64,000 nucleotides of DNA from Stercorarius parasiticus. Its lineage: Eukaryota > Chordata > Aves > Charadriiformes > Stercorariidae. Every line of letters begins with the position of its first letter. The first letter of the stretch is position 1. The notes beneath the pieces are model-generated. The model made no database searches. It saw nothing but the letters and a program-made list of their open reading frames with translations, and was not told the origin of the DNA. The translations under genes and the position numbers were made by a program. This document shows, piece by piece, positions 1 through 12,553 of the stretch. The stretch is from contig VWZL01002495.1 of assembly GCA_013396915.1 (NCBI GenBank), forward strand, positions 248,001 through 312,000. Reading direction: 5' to 3'.

Positions 1-1764
1 CCTAATGTGTTTTTTAGCATTGGGATTAAGAATTATCATTTAATTTCTTTCTTCGAATTTTTTTCTCCTTCTATAAAGTATTTCTCACAATTTATGCTTC
101 ATACCAGATAATTTTTGTCAAATTTTTTTCATATCTTGAGCTAAGGATTTTTAAACATTCTTGCAAAAATTTTTTAAAAAATTATTTAAAATTATTCCTT
201 GCTCCAATCTTTCATTTTTTGTGCCTAGTGCTCAGAAAATAAATGCAGTAAATACATTTAAAATACATCGGTTTATAAAATTGAAAACCTTCAAATTCAT
301 CATGCAGCTATAAATTATATATTTTTATGTATGTATTTTTTATGAACACTGCCTTTTCAATTTTGAGGATTAAAAAGAACAAAATTATGGACCATAGATT
401 AAAGAGCAAAATATTGGAAACTGCACAGGGAAGCTATAATCTACCTTCTCCATTTCTTTTATTATTAATAGAGTTATTGGTCACATGCTGCCAACATGAA
501 CAGGAAAAGAAGTTCTCTGCTCCAAGGACCTGATCCTGCATACTGTTGTATGTGACTGTACACAAGCATATATAACCAGCATATATTTTCTGTTTGCCTG
601 TTGACTAAGACCTGTAAAATTGTAGTTTATTCAATAAAAGTTCACACCTATAGCAAAGGTAATTCTGATAGACTAATTGGGGTATATATTTTTTGAGTAC
701 TAGCTTGTACTAGTATCTATTTAAAAAATCCATATAAACTGAATGGCAAGTATATTCATGTATATCAGATTGTAGGTTTGTACATCTGTCTAATAAAACA
801 ACCATTTTCAAGTAGTCCTACAACTACTTATTTCAACTGTTTAGATAATGTGGGTTTTCTTTTGAAAATCACTTGGTTTTGCTAGTTTGTTAACTTCTTG
901 AATTTAGATTTCTTTGTATGATTTCTACATTTTTCTAATGTTACCTCTCTGCCACTGGATACTTTTCCTTCTAGAGTCCTATCATTTTAACAAAAAAATG
1001 GATTAACCTTATAGCCAGTCAGTTGGTGGCTATTCATCTTTATCTTGCTATTCCAAACTGTGAAGACTACACAACTTTGATTATGTTATTTGTTTGGGGG
1101 TTTTTTGTTATTGCCCCATGGGCTATCTGGGCCTGCATAAAATATATTTATCCATAAGAACTGATGAAGTATAGCATTTCAGCATCTTTAAATAATTCCT
1201 GTCATTTTTCTACAATTTCAGAGAAGTCCAGTGTAGTTCTGTCTGTGGAATTTGGCCTAAATAATGTTATTTATTCTTCAATACTCTGTTGCACAGGTAC
1301 GTAGGAAGCTGGAAGAATATTTTCTTGCATTTTGTAAAGAAAATCTAAAAATAAATGATATTTAGCTGGTACAGCAGTCAAATCTTACGTTCCTGAATAA
1401 AGTTTTGAGGTCAAAGATTCAGTTTCCACAAGCCATAACAACTTGCCTACCAGAATTTGAAAGTGAATGCTGCATATTCTATCCTTTAAACAAAACCTCA
1501 TAAAAAGAATAGTGGACAATGAGACAAAATAAGCATTTCATATAAAGTAGGAGTATAAAAGCAGAGAAAAGTAGCTCTGTCATACAAGAAACTTGAGTAT
1601 TTCATAATGATTTTCTTTCAAGATGTCCTGCTTAAACAACATAGTCCTAAAATACATAACTGTATTAATTCTTCTTAGTTTTCATATTTAGATAAATCTT
1701 GGTCTTTCAAAAACTTTTTTTTTTTCCCCTGTAAATTTTCCACCTGTGGAACGTTGCCTGCATT
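1..1764. other. AT-rich unique DNA, no gene seen
   Basis: Long runs of A/T and frequent stop codons in all frames. The only open frame over 60 codons (327-533, +) resembles no family and has no supporting splice signals or composition change. Around 527-575 there is a trace of an old amniote repeat (GGACCTGATCCTGCA, listed separately). Nothing else is recognised. Confidence 0.6.
527..575. repeat. Relic of an old amniote foldback repeat
   Basis: The text GGACCTGATCCTGCA followed by an alternating TGTATGTGACTGTAC-type stretch matches, from memory, the outer arm of a foldback repeat common in turtle, crocodile and bird DNA. That repeat has outer arms reading GGCCTGATCCTGC and a core reading CCATTGACTTCAATGG. 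Only part of one arm is visible here. I cannot name the family with certainty. A consensus search would settle it. Confidence 0.4.
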
Positions 1765-1860
1765 TGATCTTACAATGACCTTTCATTTGCTGAAACCCTT
1801 AGTCACGCATTAATCACTTCTTATCTGGACTATTGCTATTCCCTCTTTATAATTTTATAA
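1765..1860 (+). repeat. Possible ancient LINE fragment (L2/CR1-like RT end)
   Basis: One frame from 1789 to 1860 reads ETLSHALITSYLDYCYSLF before a stop. This resembles the conserved HALITSRLDYCNSLL block near the C-terminal end of reverse transcriptases in the L2/CR1/Jockey group. The frame is closed upstream by a stop near 1765, so only about 25 codons support the call. If real it is a very old, dead fragment, inserted long before the CR1 copies elsewhere in the window. A chance resemblance cannot be excluded. Confidence 0.35.
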
Positions 1861-3998
1861 ATCCTTATTATCTCAACTTCAGGGGACTCAAGTATCATAG
1901 CCAGACAGTTCTGTCTATCCAGTAAATATTTCTATATCAGCATCATCTTCCAGACCATTCCCTAGCTTTCCACTTAGACTGCCCTTCTAATCAACCTCAA
2001 AATGGTGTTTTTTCAAAATGTTTGATAAATTAGTGAGAAGAGATTTTCTGGGTTATTTTAACTGGCAGTATTATTCAACCATTGTGTTCAATGAGATAAA
2101 ATTCACCTTTGACAGTAAAACCTAATCACACAAAGTACTATACATTTCATAATTTAAAATGAGAGGAAAAGTCCTAAAGGTATCATATCACATGAAACCC
2201 TCTGTTTGCTGCCACATTATTATCTCGCTCTTCTGTCAGCTGAATTGACTGATACTGTGCAGAGTGGGTTATATCCCAGAAACCCCAGTTCAAGGCATGA
2301 TATCCTGCCATACTGCAGTGAAAGACAAGAGTGACCACAGTATCTAGTAGCTTCTACGCAATGATTATGCCAATGGTAGGAACAAATCGGATGCAAACAT
2401 CCTTATCGTCGTACATAAGCCAGGCAGACCTCACAACAAATCTTCACTTGCCCTCTGCCTCAGCATTCAGCTACAGAATGACTCTTGCTGGGCTGTGAGT
2501 AAAGGCTAAAAAAGAGTTGTTTTCAGCATCCTCGTTAGTCCCTGGACAATTATGGAGCCAGTACCTCTGACTTTGACTGCACGTGGAAGAAGCTGCTGCA
2601 TGCTCCCTGACTGATACCAGTATGACTTTACCTCCTAGTAAATTCGGCAAAGATCTTCAGCACTCAGGTTCCTGCAGAATATGGCCCTGCATCTCTTGAA
2701 AACAACATGGTTTCAACAGAAACTCTTGGTGACAACTGCCCAAAGTATTTTTAATTCAACTGTCTGACTGACTACCTGAAGCAGAAGTTGCCAGGACAAA
2801 ATATAATACATTTTAGCTCATGAATAAACATTAGGGGGAACTGACAATTAAAAAAAAAAGTCTCGGTGAAGCTCCCTCACCCCTTTCCTCTCCTTCTTGC
2901 CATCCTTTCAGTGTCACTGTCATTGGTCTGCCATTTCCCCTCCTGTTTTTTATGCCATGTGATAACAGTGGTAACAAGTTTGAGCTCTACCCAGTCCTTC
3001 TTGGCTCATGATCATAGAAAACCTCCGGGAAGGGGGGAAAATATGACTCCCAAAGATTGGCATTACCACTTTACAGACACTCTGAGCAAAACCATGAGCC
3101 AGAAACCACAGGCCACTGAAAGGCATTGCAAAGTGAAAATTGGGGTGATTGTCTTCTGCATCATTTTAAGTAAAACACTCGTTTCCTCTGACGTGGTCAC
3201 TGAGCTGCAGTTTTGTTTACATAGGATTCTTTGAAGTGCTCCCTGCTATTCTCTCTATTTTTTTAATCTTAGTTCAGTTTCAGCTTTGTTCATTAAAAAG
3301 CCATCAGTGAACGATTGTGTTTGAATTCTGACTTAAACAGGCCACTTGGGGGTACTGTACTGTAAAGCCAACAGAGCAAGCAACGTAAAAAAGGCAGACA
3401 TAATCTCATTCACAGCCTAAATTTGCAGAAGGACACCTGGAATATAAATGTGTCTGGATAGGACTGGGATTTTTCTCATTAATTGCCAGCTGTTGTCCGT
3501 AGAAGATAGAACTATGCCGTGAAACCAGGAGAAAATGTTCCTTGGGGCCTCCATTCCTCGCCTTCAGATGTACTGGCGCTGGAAGGAGCATGGTGAAACT
3601 CACAAGCAAAATAGATCTCTTCACAGGAAAAAAGAGCCCAATATTGATACCTCATTTATTTGCTCCCTTGTTGTGCCTATTCTCAATTAAGGGTTTATGC
3701 AAGGTTGCAACCTGGCTTAATTGACTGCGTTTTTCCACAGCTTCCTTTTAGAAAGCTACCTTGCCTAACCATAAATTCAATTAAAAATCTCAAGCTGTGC
3801 TATTTAAGCATATAAATGTGGTAAATGTCTGGTGAGCCACAACTTATGGAGTATTGTCAGCAAAAACAATTATTTGCTTAAGCTGTCAATTCAAAAATAG
3901 CCTAAAAAATAGCAGACAGTAACTGGCAACTTTAAAGCAGTAAGAAACTTTCATATGTTGTTTTGATGACTTGAATAAACATAGAAATAATAAAATTC
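1861..3998. other. Unique DNA, no gene recognised
   Basis: Mixed composition, slightly richer in G+C between 2200 and 2700 and 2860 and 3230. An open frame at 2866-3234 (+) starts at a GTG and encodes a leucine-rich N-terminus that looks like a signal peptide, but no family, ATG or splice pattern supports it as a gene. No repeat was recognised. Confidence 0.5.
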
Positions 3999-4564
3999 AG
4001 GTCGAGGGAGATGATTCTCTCCCTCTACTCTGCTCTGGTGAGACCCCACCTGGAGTACTGCATCCAGCTCTGGAGCCCCCAACGTAAGGGGGACGTGGAC
4101 CTGTTGGAGTGGGTCCAGAGGAGGGCCACGAAGATGATCAGAGGGCTGGAGCACCTATGCTATGAGGACAGGCTGCAAGAGTTGGTGTTGTTCAGCCTGG
4201 AGAAGAGAAGGCTCCGGGGAGACCTTATTGTGGCCTTCCAGTGCCTGAAAGGGGCCTACAGGAAAGATGGGGAGGGACTGTTTATCAGGGAATGGAGCGA
4301 TAGGACGAGGGGTAACAATTTTTAAATGAAAGAGGGTAGATTTAGATATTGGGAAGAAATTCTTTACTGTGAGGGTGGTGAGGCGCTGGAAGAGGTTGCC
4401 CAGAGAAGCTGTGGATGCCCCATCCCTTGAAGTGTTCAAGGCCAGGCTGGATGAGGCTTTGAGCAGCCTGGTCTAGTGGGAGGTGTCCCTGCCCATGGCA
4501 GGGAGGTTGAAAGCAGATGATCTTTAAGGTCCATTCCAACTCTAACCATTCTATGATTCTGTGA
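3999..4564 (+). mobile_element. CR1 LINE, 5'-truncated copy (ORF2 end and 3' UTR)
   Basis: Non-LTR retrotransposon fragment holding the last part of ORF2 and the 3' UTR. Frame 4011-4325 reads [19 protein letters not shown], then a block like [15 protein letters not shown], both typical of the CR1 ORF2 C-terminus. The frame stops at TAA just past 4320. The 3' UTR carries the usual GAGGGTGGTGAGGCGCTGGAA and CCATTCTATGATTCTGTGA tail ending near 4564. It lacks the endonuclease and RT core, so it cannot move. 5' truncation at insertion is the norm for CR1. It closely resembles the copy at 44.9-46.5 kb, especially in the 3' UTR, so both are probably of the same or a neighbouring subfamily. Confidence 0.95.
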
Positions 4565-5164
4565 AAATTGTTTAATATTTTACAGATCTATAGTGCTTCT
4601 CATTCAAAGGTACCAACTTAATACTGTGGTGAGACAGATAACTCTGAGATATCAGCATTATCCAATTTCTTAGTTATATAAAAAGAAGCTAATACATCAT
4701 ATCAAGTCATATGCTGAATCATAAACCCCAGAAAATAAATCCTGGAAATACTTCAAGAACAGATCTATCATTTTCTGTTGAGCTTTCCGTCAAATAATTT
4801 TTTTAAAAATAATGTTTCTCTGACCGTGCACTTACAGGAACTAATGAGGTTCCTGTTCTTAAACCTGTTACAGGTTTAAAAAGCAATCAGATAATTTAAG
4901 AAAATAAATCCTGTTTCTAGTAGCAACTTACTTAGATAAGAGAGTGGGATATAAGTTACTAAGTAGTAATTTCTTGAAAATGGGCATTTCATTTTCAATA
5001 TTTAAATGGTAGTTCCAACTGTGTAATGTGCTGAGTACTGCCCCTTTCAAAAACAAACTCAGACTCTTTTGGCTTAAATACTTAATACTTTTTAATGTGT
5101 GGAGCTTCAGCAACTGCATAATAAAAATCATGCACCCTATTAACTTGCAGTTTTGTCTAATGTG
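4565..5164. other. AT-rich unique DNA
   Basis: No coding or RNA gene seen. A perfect 9-bp inverted repeat with a 3-base loop (TTAAACCTG / CAGGTTTAA) lies at 4859-4879; its role is unknown. Confidence 0.5.
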
Positions 5165-5470
5165 ATGTAAGAATATAAAACTGGAAAGATGCTCTTGGAA
5201 TATTAAATCTAGTCCCTTTTTACTGCAAATAATATTTTATGTCCTCTCTTCCATAAAGGTGTAAACTTCCACGTAAAATTAACTTGTCGCTTTTTATCCC
5301 TCTAGGAAAGTTACTCCAAAATCTCATTCCTTGAATTCTAAGAAATCTGATTTCCGGTCTGTGTTTACTAATAACAAGTTTGCACTCATTTGGTTTTCCT
5401 GCATGTATCCCTTCCCCTCATCAGTCTTTTCTATATATTGATAGACATCAATAGCTTTTTTTTTTTTAAG
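5165..5470 (-). mobile_element. Ancient CR1 LINE tail, highly diverged
   Basis: Read on the minus strand, the segment passes through a GATGTCTATCAATATATAG block, then GCAAACTTGTTATTAGTAAA, GGAATGAGATTTTGGAGTAAC, TTTATGGAAGAGAGGACAT and GGGACTAGATTTAATATTCC. These line up in order with the ORF2 end and 3' UTR of old CR1 families seen in turtles and crocodilians. The final block corresponds to the GGACTAGATGACCTC...CCCTTCCAG motif. No open frame survives. It is much more diverged than the other CR1 copies here, so it probably predates modern birds. Confidence 0.7.
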
Positions 5471-8400
5471 TCACATCGGATATATGAAAGATGTTTTAGA
5501 AACACCTTTAGAATGATGTTAAGCTATAGAAAGATGTTTAAAGGCCAGCTATTGCAGATACTGAAGCTCTGAAAACTACTTTAGTTTCAGCTTTATGATC
5601 CTTTCCTAATTTGAATCGATATCAGTTTGCAAATGCAGGCAAAAAAAGACGCGATTTCTCTGCTGGATCACTGAGAAGATCATTCTGATTAATGCATTTA
5701 ATCTAAAAAAATTCAAAAGGGCAAGTTTTTCAAAGGTTTTCAATGAGTTGTCATTTCTTGTTTATTTTATCAGTTATTGCTAGATTCTGTGATTTGGAAC
5801 AAATTTGTCTTCATTGAGTAACTTCTTCATTAACCTGTTTTCTACAATACGTTCATTTTCTGGATTCTGCTTTTTTTTCTGTACACATATCCAGAATTCC
5901 TCCCACAGCTCCTTTACTGTTTTCATTTCATTATGAAACTTAATTTGTACTCTGAGACTATGAATACATTAGAATCTTACCTTTCTGTTTTTGCAAAACC
6001 AGAGTTTTATCCTATATCAACTTAAAAATATAAAGGCTTTTTTGTTTCAGCCAATGGTTGGCTGAAGGAATGGCTTCCAACAGGGCTCTAGGGAAAAATC
6101 CCAGGTCTACAGAAAATCTCAGAATGGATTGCCCTTCCTTTTTTCTAAACCCTGGGAGCACACAGATAGAGAAAAATTTATTCTTTTTTATTTTATTTCT
6201 GTTTTTCATATGAAAGCTTTTTTTTTTCCTCCAAAATAGGTACCCATCCATTCTGTCAGTAATATATGATATGGCCATGCCGCTTCAATTCTATAACCCT
6301 CTCTATCTAAACTGAAAGTGCTTCAAGAATCACCACAATCACTTGGGCATCTCACAGTCTCACACAGACTGTGGGAAAAGAAACAGACGGAGCTGTTCAG
6401 GGCAAATTTCTCTCTTCATCACAGAACTTCAAAAAACTACTTGCAAAAGAAGTCTTATGACTTAATAATTTCATTGATTGTCATTAATATTGTCAGACAG
6501 TAGATGTTGAAAAAAAAAATCTTATGAAATACTGCTTGTTCAGGTCGTGAATTTGAATGAAAACATGATTCTGTGTCCTGCTTCTATGGAAACTAATTAA
6601 AGCACTTTTAAAGGAAGAAAAAAAAAATCATCCATTCCCTTCCCCATCTGCAAAAGTTTTAAAATTTTTCTTGTAGCTTTTTCTAATATTTGTTTGACTG
6701 AAATACTTTGTACAAAGAGAACTGACAATTAAGAGACTTGTGGAACATCAGACAGCATATACTGAAATGATTTTCTAAGCACTTTACAGTGACAGCTGAA
6801 GGGGCAGATTTCACCTGGAAGTGGATAATCTGACTGAAAGTATGCAAGGTTGGTGAGCCAGATAACTGGGCAGGCTTGACATACTGCCAGTTTTGCAAGT
6901 AATTGTACTGAGCAGTTTATGTTTATGATAATGTGCAAACATTTTTGAGCTTTTTTCAAGCAGAAATAAAGCTGAGCTCTAAGTCTCTCTTATTCTGAAG
7001 TTATAGATAGTAGAGTGGCCTTGTGTTGGACGTAAGTAATAGCCATAAAAGTATTAGATGTAAATACAGTGCTTCAGGGGAAGCTTGTTCACAGCTTGTC
7101 TTGTCTCTGGTCAACAAAACTGTCTTTAACAGGAAAACTGAAATGGATTTTGAAAGCAGACTGAGGTTTGCTATTTGGCAATAATCCCATTAAAAGAGGG
7201 TGACATAGAAAGGCAAGAAAATCTGAGAAACTTGTTATGAGAGTCTCACATTACCTTGGAATGGTGGGGGGTGAGTGGAAGAAGGACTTAAAAGTAGGGA
7301 AAGATTGAATTGTGCGAGACTTGTAGGGCATTTTTAGTAGGAAAAACTGAGATATTAAAGAGATTGAAGGTTAGAGATGGGTAAAGTATATGCCAGAAAT
7401 GGACAAGAGCACACCTTTTTAAATGATTTTTTAAAATCTATCATCATTTTACTGATATTTTACACATATCGTTTATTCATAAGTATTCAGAAAACCGAAT
7501 TGTTATATACATACACTACATCCAGATGGTCTGAACAGGGGAAAGGAAAATACATGTGATGATTTGACATATACTTTCTAAATGAGCAAATCTAACAAGT
7601 GGGGACAGAGCTCTGCAATAAGGTCTCCATTTCTAGCTACACATAATTGCTTGCTTTTACGTTATACCTAACACTGCCCACTACTCAACAAAGCAGAGTG
7701 CTTTCAGTGTTGTGCTTAACTGGTATTACAGATGGCAAATTCCTTTTGTGACTCAAAAAATTCTTCTTACAACCACAACGCCAGGTCTCCCAAGGGTTGG
7801 GAAGGTAAGTAGGAGTATAAGTCTGCTGCCGTCTCCTGGCAGTCTGTGTCACAGCAGACCATGATGAACCAAGTTGCTTCCAGCAAGACAACAGGAATTA
7901 ACAGAAAGCCCCACAAGGGAGTCCTAATACCTACCCATACGCTGTTAACCGGAGGTATTTTGTTACTCTGGTTACTGAGCTGATGGGAAGAAGGCAACCA
8001 AAGATGCAGTCAAGGAGGGTGGCTGAACATCTGTGACTACAGCGCAGGGCTTGGATTAACTTGCGTGAGTGAATCTGATGAAATCACATGTTCCCACCAG
8101 GTTGAGGGGAGATGCCGTTAGTCCCTTTTTGCTCACTTTCGTTGGGACCCATGCTAACTGTAACGGTGAACTGATGCCCTGCTGGACTGAAGTGGTCAGT
8201 AGTGGTCTCAGATTGGAATTACCTTTCTTTCAGAAGGGAACATCAGCAGGGAGTTTTTCTTTTTTAAAATGGGTGTCAGAGGACTGTGCGACAAATCTCA
8301 AAGTTCGGGGAAAATGTCAGGTTGAGGAAATTTCTTCCCATGGACATCAGTGTTTATACTCTTCCTTGGTAAGGAAGCTAGCCAACAGGAGATTTCTGCT

Positions 8401-10733
8401 AGGCAAAGAAATGCCAGGGCTATTTGAAAGCAGACAACCACAGACATATATTGTCCTCTTTCTAGTTACTTTGGTGTAAGTCAGCGTCTCACTGTAATTC
8501 AGGGGGCAATATGTGGCATTCTTTTTTGTCATGCTAACTGCAGATGCTGCACCTACAGAAGGTCACAACAGGCTTTATTAACATGGGTTTCCTTCACCAT
8601 GTCAGAACAATCAATTGGATGTATATGATGTACACTTTTGTTCTCTTCTCTGGCCACTCCTGTTACTGTAAGTACAGGAAAAAGTATTTCTCCATTGCAT
8701 TTTAGACCGAGTCACCATCGTCTGGTGCGTTGCATTGTTACTAGGTAGAGTGTCAAAAAACACCAAGAAGCCAGAATGTCCCTTATGCTGAGTCCTTCAC
8801 CACCGCTATAGCTATACTTGCTAATGAATGCATCTTTCGAGTTTATCTGTTGCACTTCAAACACAGATGATTTCACTGACTTTATTTTCAATGCTATCCC
8901 ACAAAGAATTGCAGAGGAACAACCAAGGAGTTGGTATGCTGGGGCACAGAAACAGAAGCACCATTTGGACTTTAGGGGAGGGGAAGGGTACGTCTTTGTA
9001 CAGCTTTGCTCCCCGAGGAAAGTAGTCATGGATTTGTGTGCCAAATGCTTCTGAAAAACTGTGAAAAATAAATTATCCAAAAAAAAGTTGTCTTTCCATG
9101 TAAATAGTGACATTTGAGCCTAAGAAATCTAATGATCTAGGCTGCAGAGTAAAACAACATGTAGTTTAAATGACTAATCTCAGAGATAGAAGTTTAGTCT
9201 GAATATCTTGTTTAATGCAACTACTCTACAATCAAGTCTCCAGTGTAGTGAGAAATGTTCACTTAATTCATATTGATAATGAAATATTAGGGAAAAGTAT
9301 TTTTACTAAAGAACGCATATATTAAGAAAAGTAACTGCATACATTCTTCATTAGAAGTAATCTACCAAGCTCTTTTTTAAATTCCATTTTAAAAAGAGGA
9401 GAACTGGGGGAAGTGATCTTGGAGTTGACTGTAGTAATAGTAACAGCAACAGCTAGTTTCTCCCTTTTTTTTAATCTTTTCTGTTTATGATTAAGGTAGT
9501 TTAAGTTTACTGTGTAGCATCTGTTTTCTTTTCTTTACAGTTGAAATTACATAATTGAGTCTCCACAGACTTGATGTTTATACAGCCTTTTACAATTTTA
9601 AAATCTATGTAACATACATGTTATTTGTTTTTAGGCATAGTATTTTAGCAAAGATTATACAAAGGCTATGCTGAATGGGGGCGAAGATCCTAGGAAAGTG
9701 GTAAAGCTATTAGAGATAATTCTAAATGTCAAACAGTAGGATTTAACTAGGTGACAAATAAGACATTAAACAGGCCACAGTCTTTTCAGAGATCTTGACA
9801 TTACTTTGTAATGGAAGGAGGATTGCAGACATGAATTGAGTTCAAAGGCTTCTAATGGAAGCAGGGTGGGGGAGACTCAGTCCATGAAAGTCTGTGTGGT
9901 ATCCGCTTTAACCCTTGAAAGGCAAAAGATCTGCACGAACTAAATGAAATGAAGTAAATTAATTTTTAAAAACCCACCAAACCACCAACAACTAAAGCCT
10001 AAAAAACCCCACCCAGATACACATATAGAACTGGCCATTTGGCTCTATTTTTAGGATAGCTTATCCATCCCCATTACCTACAGTATTTGTATCAGTATCT
10101 TTCCACAGCAATGCTCTTAATAAGCTAAGTACAAACATGCAAACCCCCAAACCCGCAACTTGAAAGAATAATCTTTAAAAGGGGAGCCTGCATGCCATTT
10201 GGATCAGAACAAACAAGAAAAAAACAAATTTTTGGAAAAGCAATATGCCAACTACCTACTACAATTGAGTGTGAAGTTCAGTTTAATTTAGTGTAAAGTT
10301 TCTGTATTGAATTTGTAACCCCCAGTACTTTAATTACTATGAAACCAGCTCCACTGGGCTCAAAATTACATAGTTATTAAAAAGCTAGAATGACTTTCAC
10401 TGTGCTTTTCATCCAGAAAAACCACAACTATAAAATCCCATCTCTCAGGAACTTTTAGTGTTGAGCTTTTAGTACTGATGCTTCAAGGATAAAAGAGAGC
10501 TATCATTTTTCATCCCCTATTTCTAGATTGACAGGGACATAAGTACAATTCCCAGTAGCTCAAGGGCAAATATTGCTTACTACGAACCACAAATCAGCTA
10601 ATTCTGTTGCTGAATTCTGTATGGGAAGGCGTGGCATACAGAGGAGATATTGAAATTACAAGGAGGAAAGGCATCCAAGTAAACTAATAGTCCACCAATA
10701 GTGATAACTGCAGATTATCACATAGATGTTATT
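5471..10733. other. Unique DNA, no gene recognised
   Basis: Over 5 kb with no recognisable protein, RNA gene or transposon. The longest open frames (8069-8479 on plus, 136 codons, really starting at ATG 8078; 8712-9113 on minus, 133 codons) resemble no family I know and overlap open frames on other strands. The patch 7680-8480 is somewhat G+C richer than its surroundings and could hold a noncoding exon (a GTGAGT-type donor follows 8064), but this is weak. Confidence 0.5.
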
Positions 10734-10878
10734 ACACAGAATCACAGAGGGGCTGAGGCTGGAAGGGACCTGTGGAGATCAACTAGTCTAGCCCCCCCTG
10801 CTCCAAGTAGTGGCAGCTGGAGCAGGTTGCTCAGGGCTGTGTCCGGTCAGGCTTTGGATATCTCCAAAGGTGGAGATA
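10734..10878 (-). mobile_element. CR1 LINE 3' end, short copy
   Basis: In the plus text it begins ACAGAATCACAGAGG, the complement of the CR1 terminal ATTCTGTGATTCTGT repeats. Next come the complements of the GGTCCCTTCCAGCC block and of the 3' UTR around a TTGGAGATATC motif. Only about 145 bases of the 3' UTR remain, with no ORF2, as expected of a severely 5'-truncated insertion. Confidence 0.9.
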
Positions 10879-12553
10879 TTACTAAATACTTTAATAGATG
10901 CACATCTATATCACGGAACTCCCCTTGAGGCATATGAGCAGTAGGTACTTACTCTTTCATTTATCTCACCTGATTCAAGAGCCTGTAGGCTGACATTATA
11001 AATCCTTTTTGACTTACATCCTTCTACGCACAGCAAGCTGCATCACAGGGGCTGCTGTTATTGAATACCTGGTTTCCACCTGAGCAGACAGCTGCCACTC
11101 TTTGGCATCTGTAATCTTCACTTAAGAAAACTCAGATCATTATAAATATAGTATAAAACACTTCTAATTTTGACTAAGGAGTCATTTGCAAACTCCAGAC
11201 AGAGTTCTGAATGCAACACCTAGGGATGACAAGAATCATGCATACCTTTGAGGATAGGAAAGTGTTTCCTATTAATGGCAACAAGCTTCCAAAAAAAACC
11301 CAGTTATTCCAAAGAAATCCTACTACATTGCAAGCATACTGAGAACTTATGCAGGCTTGCCTTGCCACGGAGTGCAGTGGGCAAAGTATCATAGCTAAAT
11401 TATCTGTAGGCATTAGATAAAGTTCCACTTGGCAACTTCAAACATGAAATAATCAAATGAGACAGTAAAGTGTTGGAGCTCCAAGTGTCTCTTGTGGTAC
11501 GTTTGCTAAAAAGTTAACAGAGCAACCTTCCCCTGCAGATGCACTCAGATAATCTGTGCCAGAGATAACGTATCCACAGGACACTGGCTAATACTTCAGA
11601 GAAAATCTCCTTTTGGAAAAGTAAAGACTACAGCAGGTGGGAAATATTTTCTGATAGTATTCACAGTGAGTATACCACAGGAAACCCAAGAAGACCTTTA
11701 ACTGTTCCCCTTCATCCTGACCACCTCCTCCTTGCTTGGAGTCAGAAGATTTGTGACATATGTACATCTCTTGTCTCCTGGGCTGCAAAGGCAAAATGGA
11801 AATGTCACATCCTTTCAAATGAAGTACATATCACCCACGCAGAGAATATTGCTCTTCTGACTCATATGGAGAAGAAAACAAGATCATGATCTTTACTCCC
11901 ATCTGTTTCTCCCGCATGTTTTGTGTAGGCTGGTGCACTGTTGTCGGTAATCTTCCACTCCAAGAAGTGGAAGGATGATGATTTCTCCCATCTTCTCTCC
12001 TGAGTATTTTCAGGTTAAAACCTGAACTCATACTATTACATTTGGTCCAGAATAGGAAAAGAAAAACAGAAATCCAGAAATGCAAGTTTTGTCCCACAAA
12101 AATAAGAAGTAGTAGTAGGAGTTCAGCATGTTAACTTTTTGCAGAAAAAGTCAACTTTAGAAAAAACTCTTATTCTTCTTTCTTCATTTTATACCTGAAT
12201 ACCTTGTAGTGGTAAAAATAATAATTTTCTTGACACTTTAAAATCAATTATTCAGTGGTCACTAGATGGTATTTATTTTTTTTCTGTACTTTCCTCTATT
12301 TTTTTTATTGAAGTTCGTTTATTTCATAATAAATTTTGGAAAAGTACAGGGAAAAATGAAAGTTTGGAAAAATCTACAACTTCAAATTAATAAAGTGTGG
12401 TAAATTTTAGACTATCTTAGTATCTTGTATATTAGTTCCAGAGGTAATGGAATTGTCTTTTAAGGAACAGAAATATTTTTAAAAATATGCATTCAAATTT
12501 GTTTGGAAAAATAACTGAGTACGTATTTTCACCACATACTGTTTGCACCTTAC
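10879..12553. other. Unique DNA, no gene recognised
   Basis: No repeat recognised. On the minus strand an open frame ends at a stop at 11831-11833. It could be entered in the right phase from the candidate exon at 12554-12761 through an AG at 12022-12023, which would make 11831-12021 a terminal exon. The acceptor has a distant pyrimidine tract and the protein resembles nothing, so it is not called as a gene. Confidence 0.4.

Noticed and set aside
2866..3234. Open frame with a signal-peptide-like start
   Set aside because: It starts at GTG, has no homolog I know and no further gene structure. Hydrophobic N-termini arise readily from T- and C-rich DNA.
8069..8479. 136-codon open frame on the plus strand
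   Set aside because: It really opens at ATG 8078 (the upstream start is GTG), resembles no family, and has no clear splice or promoter context. Its length is not exceptional for 64 kb read in six frames.
8712..9113. 133-codon open frame on the minus strand
   Set aside because: Two plus-strand frames overlap it, no domain is recognisable, and no exon borders are seen.
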